Source: UBA9676 sp036522155 | GTDB taxonomy: Bacteria; Actinomycetota; Actinomycetes; Streptosporangiales; Streptosporangiaceae | Length of the DNA: 12,610 nt | Direction of reading: 5' to 3' | NCBI GenBank assembly: GCA_036522155.1 | Contig: DATDGI010000169.1 | Span: 1 to 12,610, forward strand | Shown: positions 12,398 through 12,610 of the stretch, one piece after another | Numbering within the stretch: the stretch's first letter is position 1 | Layout: every line of letters begins with the position of its first letter | Notes under the pieces: generated by a model | What the model saw: the letters and a program-made list of their open reading frames with translations, nothing else | Told to the model about the DNA's origin: nothing | Database searches by the model: none | Translations under genes and position numbers: made by a program

Positions 12398-12610
12398 GTG
12401 CCCGGGGTGAGGGACAGGCTGGCCGATGCCGGGTATGGTCTCGGCTGGTCTGTGGTGTGCCGGCTGCCCGGGTCATGGGCCCGGCGGGGTTTCCGGTTTG
12501 CAGCCGACCTGGCCTGGCGCCGCCGGGGGACGGGGGTCCAGGTACTGGAGGGCAACCTGCGCCGGGTGGTCGGCGGCGAGGTGTCAGGTGACGAGCTGCG
12601 CGCGCTGTCC
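12398..12610 (+). CDS. patA: Phosphatidylinositol mannoside acyltransferase (PatA/HtrB-like), 5' end only
   Basis: The first 71 codons of a lysophospholipid-type acyltransferase of the LpxL/HtrB superfamily. In actinobacteria this enzyme transfers an acyl chain to the mannose of phosphatidylinositol mannosides at the inner face of the membrane. The N-terminus reads RLADAGYGLGWSVVCRLP, then AADLAWRRRGTGVQVLEGNL and RRVV, closely following the family pattern (short helix, AWRRRGxGVxxLExNLxRV). GTG 12398 is the start: AGGAGG lies at 12386-12391 with 6-nt spacing, and an in-frame TGA is just upstream. The catalytic HX4D/E region lies beyond the window. In many actinobacteria the gene sits after pgsA; here it is preceded by a divergent lipoprotein, so its operon starts afresh. 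Confidence 0.8.
   Translation, partial: MPGVRDRLADAGYGLGWSVVCRLPGSWARRGFRFAADLAWRRRGTGVQVLEGNLRRVVGGEVSGDELRALS

Noticed and set aside
1..12610. CRISPR array, rRNA genes or a complete defence or biosynthetic cluster
   Set aside because: No regularly spaced repeats, no rRNA-like sequence, and no set of adjacent genes with known cooperating functions was found.

Overview
The window is very GC-rich, with G/C-biased third codon positions and many GTG starts. It encodes several actinobacterial hallmarks: an RbpA-type RNA polymerase-binding protein, an F420/PPOX-type flavin-binding fold protein, a DUF7455-type zinc protein, and the start of a PatA-like phosphatidylinositol mannoside acyltransferase. 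It is therefore chromosomal DNA of a high-GC actinomycete; I cannot name the genus. By my count only about two thirds of the bases are convincingly coding. Many gaps hold gene fragments or nothing recognisable, which fits an accessory or decaying region with old mobile-element activity.

Layout. Bases 1-1238: the 3' part of a large serine recombinase, cut near its C-terminus by the remnant of an IS21-family element (IstB C-terminal fragment plus terminal direct repeats). 1387-2325: a fold-type IV PLP aminotransferase. 2782-3618 (minus): a class I SAM methyltransferase. 3774-4370: a putative promoter, a 44-codon ORF and a divergent rbpA paralogue whose start overlaps the end of that ORF. 4648-5001 (minus): a small Rieske protein preceded by a perfect 14-bp inverted repeat. 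5298-5474: a possible 58-aa ORF with an SOS-box-like site. 5503-6692 (minus): an MscS-type channel and a membrane-anchored Pro/Thr/Ser-rich protein, translationally overlapping. 7045-7230: the frameshifted N-terminal remnant of a tyrosine recombinase. 7241-9001: an ATP-dependent DNA ligase. 9510-10004: a PPOX-class flavin/F420 protein. 10423-10841 (minus): a stand-alone Lrp/AsnC effector-binding domain and a small CSCGW protein. 11243-11467 (minus): a DUF7455-like protein. 11597-12109 (minus): a secreted-repeat lipoprotein. 12398-12610: the start of a PIM acyltransferase that runs off the window.

Most genes appear to be independent single units. Clear pairs are mscS with the PTS-rich protein (ATGA overlap), the RAM-domain gene with the CSCGW gene (14-nt gap), and possibly the 44-codon ORF with the rbpA paralogue (ATGA overlap). 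I do not see a complete multi-gene defence, biosynthetic or novel enzymatic system. The most unusual items are the RbpA paralogue with a shortened zinc knuckle behind an overlapping short ORF, the MscS/PTS pair, and the orphan ligase next to an integrase remnant.
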